Below, piece after piece: positions 5,664 through 6,871 of a stretch of DNA of 6,871 bases. The translations under genes and the position numbers were made by a program. The stretch's first letter is position 1. Each line of letters starts with the position of its first letter. The notes beneath the pieces were generated by a model. That model saw only the letters and a program-made list of their open reading frames with translations. It made no database searches and was not told the DNA's origin. This DNA comes from JASHVB01 sp049522565 (GTDB lineage: Bacteria > Pseudomonadota > Alphaproteobacteria > Acetobacterales > Acetobacteraceae): positions 1 through 6,871 of the forward strand of contig JBEKNT010000376.1 in assembly GCA_049522565.1 (NCBI GenBank), read 5' to 3'.

Positions 5664-6869
5664 TCACGATCCGGCCGCGGCGATGGCGGCGATCTCCGCG
5701 TCCGCGAACCCGGCTTCGCGCAGCACCTCGCTTGTGTGCTGGCCGAGCGTCGGCCACAGCCGGCGCACCGCCGGCGGGCTGGCGGAGAAGCTCGGGGCGA
5801 TTGCCGGCAGGGTGACGCGCCCCTCCACCGGGTGCTGCGCCTCCTGGAAGAAGCCGGTGTCGCGCAGGTAGTCGTCGTCGAACAGGTCGGCGAGGCTGTT
5901 CGCCTTGCCGCACGGAATGTCCGCCTCGGTGAGGATCGTCAGCCACGCGTCGGTGGTGCGTGCGCGCAGCCCGTCGGTCAGCACCGCCAGCACGGCATCG
6001 ACGTTGATGGCGCGCGCGGCGATGCTGACGAAGCGCGGGTCGTCGATCAACTCCGGACGGCCCAAGGCGGAAAGCAGCCTGGCGTATTGCGCATCGCTGG
6101 AGGCGATCACGCTGATGAAGCCGTCCTTGGTCGGATAGGGCCGGCGATGCGGCGTCAACATGCGCGGATAGCCGACGCCGCGTTCGGCTTCGCCAAGCGT
6201 GGCCCACCACAAATGCTCGACCAGCAGAAACGACAGCGTGGTTTCCAGCATCGGGACGTGGACTTCCTGGCCCTGACCGGTGCGCTCGCGGTGGAACAAT
6301 GCCATGCCGATCATCGAACCCAGCATGTGGCCGGTCAGCTTGTCCACCAGCACCGTGGGTGCGTAACGCGGTGCGCCATCCGGCCCGGCATTCAGCGACG
6401 CCAGGCCGCTGAGTCCCTGGATCAGGTCGTCGAACGCCGGTGCGTCCTCGCGCGCGCTGCCCTTGCGAAATCCCGAGGCGCTGGCGTGGATCAGCCGCTT
6501 GTTGCGCGCGGCCAACGTCGCATAGTCCAGGCCGAGCCGCTTCGCCGCGCTCTGCCGCATGTTGTGCACGAACACGTCGGCGTTATCGATCAGCCGCAAC
6601 AGCGCGTCCTTCGCCGCCGGCTGCTTCAGGTCCAGCACGACGCTGCGTTTGTTGCGGTTCAGGTTGGCGAAGTAGCTGGCCATGCCTTCGGTGCGTGACG
6701 GTCCGATCCACCGCGTGTCGTCACCGCGCGGGCTTTCCACCTTGATCACGTCGGCGCCCAGGTCGCCCAGCATCTGCGTGGCATACGGCCCGAGCACGAT
6801 GCTGGTGACGTCGATGACTCGAATGCCGGCGAGCGGTCCGGTGGCCGGTTTTTCGTCCGTATGCTGCAT
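5664..6869 (-). CDS. Family III CoA-transferase (CaiB/BaiF)
   Basis: Moves CoA between carboxylic acids through an aspartyl-CoA thioester intermediate in the cytoplasm. The 401 residues show the family order: GIRVIDVTSIVLGPYATQ (15-32), LGDLGADVIKVE (34-45), NRNKRSVVLDLK (71-82), FVHNMR (100-105), then LVDKLTG (174-180), where Asp176 matches the catalytic aspartate, RTGQGQEVHVPMLE (196-209), and a C-terminal IPCGKANSLADLFDD (318-332). Full family length. The ATG is only 2 bp from the window edge, so the ribosome binding site is not visible and a longer start cannot be excluded, though MQHTDEKPATGPLAGIRV is a normal N-terminus. It leads into the dehydrogenase gene. The acid pair is unknown: relatives act on formate/oxalate, carnitine, mesaconate, itaconate, citramalate or succinate. 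Pairing with a hydroxy-acid dehydrogenase favours a dicarboxylate, by inference. Confidence 0.94.
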   Translation of the reverse strand: MQHTDEKPATGPLAGIRVIDVTSIVLGPYATQMLGDLGADVIKVESPRGDDTRWIGPSRTEGMASYFANLNRNKRSVVLDLKQPAAKDALLRLIDNADVFVHNMRQSAAKRLGLDYATLAARNKRLIHASASGFRKGSAREDAPAFDDLIQGLSGLASLNAGPDGAPRYAPTVLVDKLTGHMLGSMIGMALFHRERTGQGQEVHVPMLETTLSFLLVEHLWWATLGEAERGVGYPRMLTPHRRPYPTKDGFISVIASSDAQYARLLSALGRPELIDDPRFVSIAARAINVDAVLAVLTDGLRARTTDAWLTILTEADIPCGKANSLADLFDDDYLRDTGFFQEAQHPVEGRVTLPAIAPSFSASPPAVRRLWPTLGQHTSEVLREAGFADAEIAAIAAAGS

Positions 6870-6871
6870 TG

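Noticed and set aside
3911..5815. A 634-codon plus-strand open frame
   Set aside because: It runs antisense across the methyltransferase, the dehydrogenase and the end of the CoA-transferase. Its product is Arg/His/Ala-rich with no domain, which is the usual result of high GC opposite real genes.

Overview
The window looks like ordinary chromosome from a GC-rich proteobacterium. It is roughly two thirds GC by eye, with strong third-position G/C bias. An alphaproteobacterium, perhaps of the Acetobacteraceae type, is my guess from gene content, the C/G-rich intergenic repeats and the small helical protein; no marker gene fixes it. All seven genes I support are on the minus strand, so transcription runs from high to low coordinates. 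The long plus-strand reading frames are antisense shadows.

From the right edge in transcription order: (1) 6869-5664, a family III (CaiB/BaiF) CoA-transferase, followed after 58 bp by (2) 5605-4529, an NAD-type beta-decarboxylating dehydrogenase of the tartrate/D-malate/isopropylmalate dehydrogenase superfamily. These two probably form an organic-acid catabolic operon. (3) 4399-3770, a small class I SAM-dependent methyltransferase of unknown substrate. (4) 3769-3224, about 550 bp with no convincing gene, holding a good minus-strand hairpin plus U-tract terminator near 3481-3515 and a 12-bp palindrome at 3294-3305. (5) 3223-3059, a 54-residue helical protein of unknown function.

Then comes part of a branched-chain amino acid type (HAAT/Liv) ABC importer: (6) livG-like ATPase 2903-2142, (7) livF-like ATPase 2005-1280, and (8) a periplasmic substrate-binding protein 1267-77 whose ribosome binding site begins inside the livF stop codon. 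The two membrane permeases (LivH/LivM) are not in the window. They must lie beyond the left edge or elsewhere. The importer and the CoA-transferase/dehydrogenase pair could serve uptake and breakdown of the same carboxylate, but only proximity suggests this.

The most distinctive non-coding feature is a family of C/G-rich, REP-like repeats. A 43-bp copy occurs identically at 25-67 and 2015-2057, and inverted copies lie at 1-19 (cut by the window edge) and 2088-2126. The pair at 2019-2126 forms a long inverted repeat with its own nested hairpin, placed between livG and livF just upstream of the livF start. I see no CRISPR array, tRNA, rRNA, insertion sequence, phage gene or defence system, and no convincing evidence of a wholly new system.
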